Of a stretch of 20,819 nucleotides of DNA, positions 6,348-15,083 are shown one piece after another (the stretch's first letter is position 1; each line of letters begins with the position of its first letter). The notes beneath the pieces were generated by a model. The model worked only from the letters and a program-made list of their open reading frames with translations. It was not told the origin of the DNA and ran no database searches. The DNA lies in NCBI GenBank assembly GCA_021372535.1, contig JAJFUH010000131.1, positions 1 to 20,819 of the forward strand, written 5' to 3'. The position numbers and the translations under genes are program-made. The DNA comes from a bacterium (GTDB lineage: Bacteria; Latescibacterota; Latescibacteria; Latescibacterales; Latescibacteraceae).

Positions 6348-7103
6348 ATGGCTCGAGCACGGTCAGGACGTCTTGTGATTCTTTCCGGCCCGTCATGCGT
6401 CGGGAAAAGCCCGCTGTACAAGGCCCTCGTCAGATTTCACCCGGAGCTGACAGAAGCTCTCCGGCCCCTTGTCCTCTACAACAGCCGTGCTCCGCGGCCC
6501 GGCGAACGGGACGGCGTGGATTACTACTTCCGCACCCGCGGGCAGGTGGAAGCCCTCAAAGAAAAGGAACAGTTCGTTGTCATCGATGTCCGGGGCGATC
6601 TTCAGGCGCTTGACCTGCAGGAACTGACCGGGCAGCTCGGAAACGGTGATGTGCTCTTCGAGGGGAACCCGTTTGTGGGGCGAACGCTTCAGACACATCC
6701 GCAGCTGGCGAACATAGCGAAATCAGGTGTTTTCATGTCTCCGCTGTCACGGGAGGAGATCGTGTTTCTGAAAGCACCGGAGCGCAATGTCTCGCTTTCC
6801 GGGCTTATCACCGATGTCATGAGGCGGAAGTTACTCCGCAGGACACGGCGGCAGAAGGGCGAGCTTTCCCTCGGGGATCTCGAAAACATCGAAAAACGCG
6901 CATCGAGCGCATATGGCGAGCTGAAGGAAGCCCGCTACTTCGAATATGTGATTCCGAACCATGACGGCGAGGACAGCGAGAACTGGGACGCGTTCTATTA
7001 CCCGCTGGGGGATGCACGGAAAGCTCTCCTGGCGTTTGTTTCGCTTCTCGAGGGAACTGAGCCGGCCTGTGCCGAGCGGTGGGAACATGACCTGATTCCG
7101 TAG
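6348..7103 (+). CDS. Guanylate-kinase-like P-loop protein
   Basis: A 251-residue protein with guanylate kinase features. The P-loop is GPSCVGKS (14-21), and the GMP-binding signature appears as YNSRAPRPGERDGVDYYF (44-61), with S46, R47, R50, E53 and Y59 at expected places. A later segment resembles the family's C-terminal end: EKRASSAYGELKEARYFEYVIPN (182-204). Bacterial Gmk is usually about 200 residues; this one has extra sequence in the lid region (about 112-180, very basic, with RRKLLRRTRRQK) and a C-terminal extension. It may phosphorylate GMP or be a divergent paralogue with another nucleotide substrate. GGGAGGA at 6334-6340 is 7 bases before ATG 6348. Confidence 0.75.
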   Translation: MARARSGRLVILSGPSCVGKSPLYKALVRFHPELTEALRPLVLYNSRAPRPGERDGVDYYFRTRGQVEALKEKEQFVVIDVRGDLQALDLQELTGQLGNGDVLFEGNPFVGRTLQTHPQLANIAKSGVFMSPLSREEIVFLKAPERNVSLSGLITDVMRRKLLRRTRRQKGELSLGDLENIEKRASSAYGELKEARYFEYVIPNHDGEDSENWDAFYYPLGDARKALLAFVSLLEGTEPACAERWEHDLIP

Positions 7104-7195
7104 CGTTTTTTTTCTGTGGAGCCGGTTATGATACGGGTGTTTGCAGGTGAGAAGTCCCCTGAAAGTATAGATAAAATCAGTGCTAATCATGGAAC

Positions 7196-7224
7196 TTGAT
7201 TTACCCGAAAAGTATTACTATACT
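7196..7224 (+). promoter_or_regulatory. Candidate sigma70 promoter of the hybrid kinase gene
   Basis: TTGATT (7196-7201) and TATACT (7219-7224) are separated by 17 bases. They match the -35 consensus at 4 of 6 and the -10 consensus at 5 of 6 positions. Transcription would start about 45 bases before the kinase ATG at 7277. Confidence 0.5.
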
Positions 7225-7276
7225 TGAATAATTATCTTTAACAGTCGATTATACCTGTTTTTCAGGAGATACGTGA

Positions 7277-10200
7277 ATGTCAGTCCAATCCCCGAATGGC
7301 AAACCGCGCAAAGACCGTACAAAAGCCGCGATGGGAAATCCCCGGACACCCGACCGGGAATTAAGTCTGTTCCGGGAACTTTTGGAAATCGTTTGCAAAA
7401 ACCGTTTACCTGGCGAAACCTACCCGTTGTTACTCGCAGAAATCTCATCTTTCACCGGTTTTCCCATATGTTTCATCGAGTTGTATGACGAAAAGAAGCA
7501 GGTCATGACATTTGAGGCTGTGTATGGGATCGATTCATACACCGGAACGGAAGCATACAAGATACCGCTCGATAAAACCCTGTCGGGCGAGGCTGTCCGC
7601 ACAGGTAAACCGGTGGTAGGCACCCGGGGGGAAGGGACTGCCTGGTACGCTTCTAATTTGTATAAAAATATCGATATTAAAACGCACATCTGCTTTCCTT
7701 TATTGACCGATAATCATGTTACACGCGTTCTCCACCTCGCTCACTGTGAAACCGTTGAATATGACAGCCGGTTTTTCGAATGGTTCCGGACTGTAGCTGA
7801 ATGTATCGGGCTTATAACAGACCATGTCAAGATGGTGGAACGGTCAAGGGAAGATCGGGAAAAGCTGAGTAGTTTTATTGAAAACTCGCAGTTCGGTATT
7901 TTCAGAAGCTCGCTTGATGGCCGTATTTTGTATGCAAATAAAGCTATCACCAGTATTTTCGGTTATTCTGCCGAGGAGGCATTGAAAATCACCGATTCTG
8001 GTCACCAGTTATTCATTGCTCCCGAACGCCGCGCTGAAATTATAAACGCTATAATCCACAATACCGGAAAGACAACGTTTGAGACCGATTTCAGGAAAAA
8101 AGACGGCACCATTTTCACGGTGAATCTCCATATCACTCCTATTCGCGATACGGATGGGAATGTGCTTTATCTGGAGGGTTTTGTCGAGGACATCGGTGAA
8201 CGGAAAAAAGCCGAGAGGGCTCTTCAGGAAAGCGAAAAAAAGTACCGCCTTCTCTTCAGCGAGATGATCAATGGCTTTGCCCTCTGTGAGATTATAATCG
8301 GGCCTGATGGCAAACCCTGTGATTTCCGCTACCTCGATGTCAATCCCGGTTACGAGCGCCAGATGGGGCTCGAGAGGGGCAAGGTTGTCGGCAAAACGGG
8401 GTCGGAGTTATTTCCGAACAACGACCCTTTCTGGCTCGATGTATACAGCAGGGTTGCATTGACCGGTCAGCCGATGAGCTTCGAACGGTATGGGAAAATT
8501 GCGGACAAATACTTTGAAGTCAATGCATTCTGCCCGGAAAAGGGAAAATTTGCCATTACCTTTACCGATATCACCGAACGGCATAAAGTGCAGGCAGCGC
8601 TCAGGGAGAGTGAGGAGAAGTACCGGAAACTCTATAACGGGATGGTCGTCGGTTTTTCGCTTTTGGATGTTATTCCTGGCCGCGAGGATAGTCATGACGG
8701 ATATATTTTTATCGAGGTGAATCCCGGATTCGAGCGTTCGACGGGGATTGAAGCGAAAAATGTTGTTGGCAGAACAGCGGGAGAAGTTTTTCCGAAAGCA
8801 CACCATGAATGGGTGGAACATTTCAAAAATGTCTTAGCGACGGGAATGTTGGAGCATTTCGAGATAATGGCCGAAAGCCTGAAAAGATTTTACGATGTGA
8901 CCGCCTTCAAAATGGAAAACAGGCTCGCCGTGACCTTCAGCGATATATCGGAGCGGAAAATTGCGGAAGATGCGCTCAGGGAATCCGAAAGCCGGTATAG
9001 AATCCTGTTCGAGAGCGCCGGCGATGTGATCGTCATTCACGATTATGACGGCAGGATTCTGGATATCAACCGTATGGCAGGTGAAAAACTGGGATATGGT
9101 TATGATGATCTGATTTCCATGAGCGTATGGGATTTATCCGCCGAGGGGGAGCTGCGGTACGGCGGGCTGGAGGAACAGCTTATCTCGAAAGGATATGTCT
9201 TTTATGAGTGGGAGTGTATTCGTCAGGACGGAAAGGAAATATCCTTTGAGGTCAACGCCCGTCTGATAGAATTCAGGGGAATAAAGGCCGTGCTCGGAAT
9301 AGCCCGCGATATTACACAGCGCAAGCTCCTTGAAAAACAGTATGTTCAGGCCCAGAAAATGGAAGTCATGGCCCGTCTTGCCGGGGGCGTGGCCCATGAT
9401 TTCAATAATGTTCTCACCGCGATTTTAGGGTATGCGGATCTTGCCGCGCTTGAGCTCAGCGAGGAAAATCCGGCGTACGATGATATCAGCGAGATGAAAA
9501 AAACCGCGGAGCGCGCCATCAGCCTCACCCGGCAGCTCCTCGCGTTCTCACGGCACCAGATGATCGAGCCGAAAGTAATAAACGTTAATACGGTTATCAG
9601 TAACATGGACAGTATGCTCCGCCGTCTCATCGGGGAGGATGTCGAGCTTCTGACCATACCGAAACAGAACCTGTGGGCGGTGAAGATCGATCCCGGCCAG
9701 TTGGAACAGGTGCTGACCAATCTTGTCATCAACGCCCGTGATGCCATGACAAACGGCGGTACTGTGATAATCGAGACCGACAATATACTGCTCGATGGGG
9801 AGTATGCGAACACTCATGCGGAAGTTGTTCCCGGAGAGTATGTTCAGATAACGGTGAGCGATACCGGCATGGGTATGAACGAGGAAGTGATGAGCCAGAT
9901 ATTCGAGCCTTTTTATACGACAAAGGAGAAGGATAAAGGAACCGGCCTGGGGCTTTCAACCTGCTATGGAATCGTAAAACAGAATAAAGGTCATATCTTT
10001 GTATACAGCGAGGTCGGTCTCGGCTCGACCTTCAAGGTCTATTTACCGCGGGCCGAAGGTGTCCCTGAAAACGACGGGAATCTGAGCGATATGCATTTTC
10101 TGCCCGGAGGGAAAGAAACCATACTGATTGTGGAGGATGAATCTTCGGTCCGTAAAATGGTTGCCCGGATTCTGTCAGACCTCGGTTATACGATTATCGA

Positions 10201-10480
10201 GGCCTCGAACGGTGAAGAAGCGCTCGATGTTGCCGGACAGCACAGTCTGGAAAAGATCAATCTGCTTCTCACCGATGTTGTGATGCCGCAGATGGGAGGG
10301 ATTGAGCTTTCCGAGAATATACGACGGTTGAATCCGTCCATGAAAATTCTGTTTGTTTCGGGATATACGGGCGACACCATGTTCCAGCGCCGTTTTTTCG
10401 AGGGGGACATTCAGTTTCTGCAGAAACCTTTCTCCGTGGATAAGCTCGCCACAAAAATCCGCGAGATACTCGATTCCTGA
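7277..10480 (+). CDS. Hybrid sensor histidine kinase/response regulator (GAF-PAS4-HisKA-HATPase-REC)
   Basis: A 1067-residue soluble sensor kinase with no membrane segment. Order: GAF domain (about 30-185), PAS 1 (195-315), PAS 2 (320-440), PAS 3 (445-565), PAS 4 (570-685), HisKA (690-755) with phospho-acceptor H707 in GGVAHDFNN, HATPase (805-925) with N819, DTGMGM (862-867) and GTGLGLS (888-894), then a receiver (948-1065) with the E953/D954 acidic pair, phospho-acceptor D1000, S1028 and K1050. The receiver has no output domain, so the signal must leave through another partner. PAS 2 and PAS 3 resemble each other. The signal is unknown but must be cytoplasmic. ATG 7277 follows AGGAGAT (7264-7270). 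No partner regulator lies beside it. Confidence 0.95.
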   Translation: MSVQSPNGKPRKDRTKAAMGNPRTPDRELSLFRELLEIVCKNRLPGETYPLLLAEISSFTGFPICFIELYDEKKQVMTFEAVYGIDSYTGTEAYKIPLDKTLSGEAVRTGKPVVGTRGEGTAWYASNLYKNIDIKTHICFPLLTDNHVTRVLHLAHCETVEYDSRFFEWFRTVAECIGLITDHVKMVERSREDREKLSSFIENSQFGIFRSSLDGRILYANKAITSIFGYSAEEALKITDSGHQLFIAPERRAEIINAIIHNTGKTTFETDFRKKDGTIFTVNLHITPIRDTDGNVLYLEGFVEDIGERKKAERALQESEKKYRLLFSEMINGFALCEIIIGPDGKPCDFRYLDVNPGYERQMGLERGKVVGKTGSELFPNNDPFWLDVYSRVALTGQPMSFERYGKIADKYFEVNAFCPEKGKFAITFTDITERHKVQAALRESEEKYRKLYNGMVVGFSLLDVIPGREDSHDGYIFIEVNPGFERSTGIEAKNVVGRTAGEVFPKAHHEWVEHFKNVLATGMLEHFEIMAESLKRFYDVTAFKMENRLAVTFSDISERKIAEDALRESESRYRILFESAGDVIVIHDYDGRILDINRMAGEKLGYGYDDLISMSVWDLSAEGELRYGGLEEQLISKGYVFYEWECIRQDGKEISFEVNARLIEFRGIKAVLGIARDITQRKLLEKQYVQAQKMEVMARLAGGVAHDFNNVLTAILGYADLAALELSEENPAYDDISEMKKTAERAISLTRQLLAFSRHQMIEPKVINVNTVISNMDSMLRRLIGEDVELLTIPKQNLWAVKIDPGQLEQVLTNLVINARDAMTNGGTVIIETDNILLDGEYANTHAEVVPGEYVQITVSDTGMGMNEEVMSQIFEPFYTTKEKDKGTGLGLSTCYGIVKQNKGHIFVYSEVGLGSTFKVYLPRAEGVPENDGNLSDMHFLPGGKETILIVEDESSVRKMVARILSDLGYTIIEASNGEEALDVAGQHSLEKINLLLTDVVMPQMGGIELSENIRRLNPSMKILFVSGYTGDTMFQRRFFEGDIQFLQKPFSVDKLATKIREILDS

Positions 10481-10713
10481 CCTTGTGCCGTACGGATTCC
10501 CGCGAGGATTTTCCACGGATTGTCCCATGAACTGCCCCGGAGCATGGCGGTGAAGTATTGAAGATGACCCGCTCGCTGCCACCGACGTGCTGCGTGTCCC
10601 CTCTTTTAAAGAGTCGCTGTGGTATAAGGAAGAGAAGGGAAGTGGGTTACGGTGATACATGCGGTAACGGTCAAATTCGGGTACAAACACAAAAGATGAA
10701 GGAGAAGACCGCG

Positions 10714-11676
10714 ATGGCACCAGATGTTAAGAAAATTCTGACCTTTGTCGGGCTGACCTACCTGTTCTGCTGGCTCCTTATCGGTGTATATGCAATATCC
10801 GGCGGTGAATGGGTCAGCGGGAAAACCGCTCCGGTTGCTTTGCTTTTTTCATGGATTCCAGGGCTGGTCGCCATCGGACTCCAGAAATACCTGTACAAGG
10901 ACAGGGAGCCGGTCATGAGCAGGCTTTCCATACGGTTCCGGCCCAACCGCTGGTTTTTCGTGGCGGCGGCGATTCCTGCTGTTGCGGCGCTCGCCACCAA
11001 CGAGGTTGGACTCATGCTGCCCTGGCACGAGTACTCTCCCGATATGGCCGGCTTTTACCGTATGCTGGAAAAAACCCTGTCTCCCGAGAAAATCGAGCAG
11101 GTGCGGATGTTTTATGACCGTCTGCCGTTCTCCGTATTCTGGTTTTCATTTGTCACCGGTATCGTCGGGGGAGTAACTATCAGCGCACTGTTTACCCTCG
11201 GCGAGGAAATCGGATGGCGGGGATTTGTTCAGAAACAGTTTTCGGCGCTGGGTTTCTGGAAATCATCGCTCCTCACCGGATTTCTCTGGGGCGTATGGTA
11301 TGTGCCGACCGTGCTCATGGGCCAGTATTACGACGATCACCGCGGTTACGGTGCGGGTATGATGATCGTGTTCTGCCTTCTCCTCGCGCCGCTGCTCAAT
11401 TATATCAGGCTCAAGTCAGGTTCCGTCGCCGCCGCCTCGATATTTCACGGGACATTGAAAAGCCTTGTGGCTGTTCCCATGATCATGGTCGAGGGCGGGA
11501 ATGACCTGACCCTCGGATTTACCGGGCTTGCCGGATTCATCGTGCTCTTTGTCGCCAACCTGCTCGTTGCCGGGTTCGACCGGTTTGTTTCCGATCAGCC
11601 GGTGATTTTCCCCGTTGCCGAGGCTGCTGATGAGGTCGCGAATGAATCCGGAGAGGAGGAAGAAAAGACCTCATGA
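10714..11676 (+). CDS. CPBP family membrane protein (putative intramembrane metalloprotease)
   Basis: A 320-residue multi-span membrane protein. Motif 1, EEIGWRGF (E164, E165, R169), is the EExxxR signature of the CPBP/Abi family, related to the Rce1 CAAX protease. Motif 2 appears as FLWGVWYVP (190-198), with Tyr where WH is usual; the later His motif is ASIFHGTLKS (H245). About seven hydrophobic segments can be seen, starting with residues 9-29, and the C-terminus is an acidic cytosol-like tail. Substrates of most bacterial members are unknown. The open frame begins at 10558, but ATG 10714 has GGAG at 10701-10704, while ATG 10696 has none. Confidence 0.85.
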   Translation: MAPDVKKILTFVGLTYLFCWLLIGVYAISGGEWVSGKTAPVALLFSWIPGLVAIGLQKYLYKDREPVMSRLSIRFRPNRWFFVAAAIPAVAALATNEVGLMLPWHEYSPDMAGFYRMLEKTLSPEKIEQVRMFYDRLPFSVFWFSFVTGIVGGVTISALFTLGEEIGWRGFVQKQFSALGFWKSSLLTGFLWGVWYVPTVLMGQYYDDHRGYGAGMMIVFCLLLAPLLNYIRLKSGSVAAASIFHGTLKSLVAVPMIMVEGGNDLTLGFTGLAGFIVLFVANLLVAGFDRFVSDQPVIFPVAEAADEVANESGEEEEKTS

Positions 11677-12142
11677 CTGATTTCGGACATTGCGACAGCT
11701 TGTAATACCGGTTGTCATATAGTGCATGTTTTCACACAGATAAGATGAATAATTGGTTTTAACCGGAAACACATGAAAAGTACTCAACCATGTTAAAATA
11801 CAGGACAGAATATATTAACCTCCGGTTCGGGCGGGAAATGCTGGTAACAAAATTCTCATAAAATGACTTTATTTCGTGCAAAATCTGTTGCCATTCAAGG
11901 TGTTGTTATATATATTGATTGCTCAAAGTGCCGTATAACAGGGTTTAATTCAGAAATATCCAATACTTAATCTATTATGCGCAGGTTTTCTTTTGATTTG
12001 TAGTTCCGCAAAAAAGCCTGTTGACGAATAATAGATTATTTTTCTATTTTGGCTGTTGTTGATTTTCTTTCATAAATTTATTATTCTTATAGAAATACAA
12101 AAAATATGATCAATGATTTAAAGTATAATATTGGAGGGGGTC
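11677..12142. other. 466-bp AT-rich non-coding gap before the inositol-phosphate synthase gene
   Basis: No gene is visible in any frame. The right half is distinctly AT-rich. It holds a candidate promoter with a palindromic spacer (12021-12050) and the synthase ribosome-binding site. Several TATA-like strings occur without convincing -35 partners. No terminator hairpin was found after the CPBP gene. Confidence 0.6.
12021..12050 (+). promoter_or_regulatory. Candidate promoter with palindrome in its spacer
   Basis: TTGACG (12021-12026) matches the -35 consensus at 5 of 6 positions. TATTTT (12045-12050) lies 18 bases downstream as a possible -10 box. The palindrome AATAAT-AG-ATTATT (12027-12040) fills the spacer, where a repressor could bind. 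The gene start is 93 bases further on. The palindrome could also be chance in AT-rich DNA. Confidence 0.3.
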
Positions 12143-13246
12143 ATGGAGAAGATCAGGATTGCAATTACCGGAATCGGTAATTGCGCTAGTTCATTAATCC
12201 AGGGGATATCCTATTATAAAGACAAAAAGGAAGAGGATGTCACCGGATTAATGCACTGGAACCTCGGTGGCTATAAGCCCTGTGACATAGAGGTTGTCGC
12301 CGCCTTAGACATCGATAAAAGAAAAGTGGGAAAGGATGTGAACGAAGCGATTTTTTCGCTTCCCAACAACACAAAGGTATTCTGCGGGAATATCCCGAAA
12401 ACCGGTGTCGCGGTGCAGATGGGCAGGGTGTTGGACGGTGTTTCCCCCCACATGCGGAATTATGACGATAAATATACGTTTGTAGTGAGCGACAAGAAAG
12501 AGCCTTCCAAAAAGGATGTAGTCAGGATACTGAAAGAGTCGAAAGCTGAGATGCTGCTCAATTATCTTCCGGTAGGATCGGAAGAAGCGGTGAAGTTTTA
12601 TGCCGAATGCGCCCTCGAGGCGGAAATCGGATTTCAGAACAACATGCCGGTTTTTATTGCAAGCAATACCGAGTGGGCTGCAAAATTCAAGGCGAAAAAT
12701 ATACCCATTATTGGAGATGACATAAAGGCGCAGCTTGGCGCCACCATCACGCACCGTGTCCTTGCGGACCTGTTCAACAAACGCGGTGTGAAGCTCGACA
12801 GAACCTACCAGCTCAATACGGGCGGTAATACCGACTTTCTGAATATGCTCAATTCCGAACGGCTGAAATCGAAACGGGTGTCGAAAACCGAGGCGGTGCA
12901 GTCTGTGCTCGGAAAACGTCTCGATCCGGAGAACATACATATCGGCCCGAGCGATTTTGTTCCCTGGCAGAAGGATAACAAGGTGTGTTTCCTCAGAATG
13001 GAAGGCAGGCTTTTCGGCGATGTTCCCATGAACCTCGAGCTGAGGCTTTCGGTGGAGGATTCCCCGAATTCCGCCGGGGTGGGCATCGATGCGATCAGAT
13101 GCCTCAAGCTTGCGCTCAACAGGGGCAAAGGCGGTGTGCTCTATTCGCCCTCGTCATTTTTCATGAAACACCCGCCAAAGCAGTATACCGATGAAGAAGC
13201 ATACCGCATGACCGAGGATTTCATCGCCGGAAAACGTGAGGACTGA
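12143..13246 (+). CDS. ino1: Inositol-3-phosphate synthase (myo-inositol-1-phosphate synthase)
   Basis: A 367-residue NAD-dependent enzyme that converts glucose 6-phosphate to 1L-myo-inositol 3-phosphate, the entry to inositol lipids and solutes. The Rossmann nucleotide motif is ITGIGNCASSLIQG (8-21). Family blocks follow: NYLPVGSEEA (140-149), GDDIKAQLGAT (191-201), QLNTGGNTDFLNM (223-235), SKRVSKTEAV (243-252), GPSDFVPWQKD (268-278) and EDSPNSAGVGIDAIR (305-319). The length matches the short bacterial/archaeal class (about 360-390) rather than the longer eukaryotic enzyme. ATG 12143 follows a strong GGAGGGGG at 12133-12140; a TTG at 12131 overlaps that site and is rejected. Downstream genes do not obviously use inositol. 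Confidence 0.93.
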   Translation: MEKIRIAITGIGNCASSLIQGISYYKDKKEEDVTGLMHWNLGGYKPCDIEVVAALDIDKRKVGKDVNEAIFSLPNNTKVFCGNIPKTGVAVQMGRVLDGVSPHMRNYDDKYTFVVSDKKEPSKKDVVRILKESKAEMLLNYLPVGSEEAVKFYAECALEAEIGFQNNMPVFIASNTEWAAKFKAKNIPIIGDDIKAQLGATITHRVLADLFNKRGVKLDRTYQLNTGGNTDFLNMLNSERLKSKRVSKTEAVQSVLGKRLDPENIHIGPSDFVPWQKDNKVCFLRMEGRLFGDVPMNLELRLSVEDSPNSAGVGIDAIRCLKLALNRGKGGVLYSPSSFFMKHPPKQYTDEEAYRMTEDFIAGKRED

Positions 13247-13340
13247 CAGCGGTTTTTGTAGATAACCGGCGGATTCCTCAGGCTTGCTGATAAATTTTCT
13301 CCGTCATCAGGGCCGGAGTCAGGATACGAACCGGCAGGGA

Positions 13341-13368
13341 TTGATTGGGGGCAGGATAGAGGTATTAT
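13341..13368 (+). promoter_or_regulatory. Candidate sigma70 promoter of the HD-like gene
   Basis: TTGATT (13341-13346) and TATTAT (13363-13368) are 16 bases apart. The -10 box matches consensus at 5 of 6 positions, the -35 box at 4 of 6. It would start a leader of about 27 bases before ATG 13402. Confidence 0.4.
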
Positions 13369-13401
13369 ACTGTAATCCCATTATACAGGGGTTGACCGAA
13401 C

Positions 13402-13974
13402 ATGAAAAATGACCACATCGAAAAGGTGAAGAAGAGGATCAATGAGCTTGTCGTTCAGTCTCCTTATCCTGAGGAGCCGTTTCATTCGATCAATACGCTC
13501 GAATGGCTTCTCAAACTCGCTCCCGATGCGGACATGGCTCTCCAGATAGCCGCGCTCGGCCACGATATCGAACGGTCGGTGGAGGGCAGAAAGGTGAAAG
13601 CCGCGAATTTCTCGACCTTCGATGAGTACATGGAGGCGCACGCCCTGAACAGCGCGGAGATTCTCACCGAAATCATGGAGGAATGCGGGGTCGATCAGGA
13701 ATTGACCGAAGAGGTCGCTTTCCTGGTGAGCCGTCACGAGACCGGTGGAGGCGAACGTCTCGATTTTCTCGTGAACGCCGATGTGCTTTCATTTTTCCAG
13801 GTATGCCTTCCGCTCTATTATGACCGTAAGGGAACCGAGCTCACCAAAAAACGGATGGTGTGGGGGTACAAGAAGCTTTCAAAGGAATTACGCAGGAAGG
13901 TTTCCGAAATCGAGTTTCTCGATGAGGAGCTCCGAAACCTCGTCGAGGAGACGGTCGGATTCGGGGAAGGATAG
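13402..13974 (+). CDS. DUF4202-like protein with HD-type metal residues
   Basis: A 190-residue, mostly helical soluble protein. The layout H28, H54-D55 (in AALGHDIERS), H80, H112 and D127 is that of HD-superfamily metal-dependent phosphohydrolases. The spacing and phrases such as LEWLLKLAPDADMALQIAAL and HALNSAEILTEIMEECG resemble DUF4202 as I remember it, a family with no assigned reaction. A possible role is hydrolysis of a nucleotide or other phosphate compound, but this is inference. The start ATG 13402 has only a modest AGGGG at 13387-13391, 10 bases upstream. It lies 155 bp after the inositol-phosphate synthase gene and has its own candidate promoter, so co-regulation is uncertain. Confidence 0.65.
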   Translation: MKNDHIEKVKKRINELVVQSPYPEEPFHSINTLEWLLKLAPDADMALQIAALGHDIERSVEGRKVKAANFSTFDEYMEAHALNSAEILTEIMEECGVDQELTEEVAFLVSRHETGGGERLDFLVNADVLSFFQVCLPLYYDRKGTELTKKRMVWGYKKLSKELRRKVSEIEFLDEELRNLVEETVGFGEG

Positions 13975-14251
13975 GAGTGCGTTTTTCCGGTTTATTGAGG
14001 ATTGCTGAGATTTTTCGATAAGCGAGTATGACAATGTGATTTTCCCAATGCCCGATCTTCCGGCGAAACGGTGAGATGCAGACACACCCGGGAATACCGT
14101 GATTGGGCTTTTCGTATTTATGGATACGAGGAGGTGAATGCCTTCCGATTGGAATCGGGGTAGGAATTATCCCTGTATTGATCAAGACCGGGCGTTTATG
14201 TAAGTTTTTTTACTGTTCACAAATGGAAACCAGAAAAGGGGAGGGTTTGTC

Positions 14252-14839
14252 ATGAAGCGGATTGTCATTGCATTAACGATTCTTGCAACGCTGGGACTTA
14301 TGGTTGTGATTTGCGGATGCGGCGGCATCGATGAGGTCACCGCCCGTCAGATCGCCCGTGAAGAGGCCACCAATGCGGCCACCAAGGCAATCACGGACTA
14401 TGCCAAGGCGTTTGCCCCCCAGAAATTCGGGTTCGGCGTATCCTGGGAAAAAGAATTTTCCTATGCCCAGGGTGTAAAAACCGGGAATATGATTTTTGTC
14501 GCCGGTCAGCTTGCCCATGGTCAGAAAGTTGACGAGAAGGGGATGCCCGAGTTCATGATGGGCGATTTCGAGCAGCAGTACCGCGCAACCCTCGAAAACA
14601 TCAAGGCAGTGCTCGCCAATTACGGCGCCACCATGGACGATGTCGTATTTCTCCAGAATTTTGTCGTCCCCAAGACACGGACCGGGAAAAAAGCCGGCGA
14701 CTACAATCCGATCGCCGCGAAACTCGTGAGCGAGTATTTCCCCAAGGGACTCCATGCGATGACCTTTGTCGAGGTAGTGAGTCTGTATGGTCCCGATCAG
14801 CTGGTAGAATCGAACGCGATTGCGGTTGTCAGCAAATAA
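14252..14839 (+). CDS. RidA-family lipoprotein, catalytic residues altered
   Basis: A 195-residue protein. Residues 1-22 form a lipoprotein-type signal peptide ending in ICGC, with C23 the likely lipidated residue, although Cys at -2 is unusual. A helical linker (about 25-52) leads to a RidA/YjgF fold (about 70-195): VKTGNMIFVAGQLAHG, QQYRATLENIKAVLANYGATMDDVV and AMTFVEVVSLYG. RidA proteins are normally cytosolic and hydrolyse reactive enamine/imine intermediates, using a conserved Arg in P-A-R-x-x-V-E-V. Here that position is M170, and the later conserved Glu is N188, so deaminase activity is unlikely. It would sit on the periplasmic side of a membrane. GGGGAGGG (14238-14245) precedes ATG 14252. 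An intrinsic terminator follows. Confidence 0.85.
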   Translation: MKRIVIALTILATLGLMVVICGCGGIDEVTARQIAREEATNAATKAITDYAKAFAPQKFGFGVSWEKEFSYAQGVKTGNMIFVAGQLAHGQKVDEKGMPEFMMGDFEQQYRATLENIKAVLANYGATMDDVVFLQNFVVPKTRTGKKAGDYNPIAAKLVSEYFPKGLHAMTFVEVVSLYGPDQLVESNAIAVVSK

Positions 14840-14870
14840 CGCTTTTTTTTGTGTGACAGATGGTTGTACT

Positions 14871-14903
14871 CCGCCGGCCCTGAATGAGCCGGCGGTTTTT
14901 TTT
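14871..14903 (+). terminator. Strong intrinsic terminator after the RidA-like gene
   Basis: CCGCCGGC (14871-14878) pairs perfectly with GCCGGCGG (14888-14895), followed at once by eight T residues (14896-14903). It lies 31 bases after the stop codon. This is the clearest Rho-independent terminator in the window. Confidence 0.92.
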
Positions 14904-15083
14904 GGTCGAGCGCTCATCGTGGGCAGAAGAAGGGGAGGGGATTTTTCACCGCCCTCATGAAGTAAAGAAGGATAAAAAGGTATAGAGTTGAGGGCAGGAG
15001 AGAGGAGACAATGGTTACGCAGGGTATTTTCGGACTATAGACCGTCATTGTAATGGAGGAATGCTTAAAACGTGCGGACAGTT

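Noticed and set aside
7104-7120. T run after the guanylate-kinase-like gene considered as a terminator
   Set aside because: No stem-loop precedes the T run.
12124-12129. TATAAT just before the inositol-phosphate synthase ribosome-binding site
   Set aside because: A start from this box would fall inside the ribosome-binding site, and there is no -35 box at the right distance.
14273-14917. 214-codon frame antisense to the RidA-like gene
   Set aside because: It overlaps a gene with clear family motifs and runs through the terminator hairpin.
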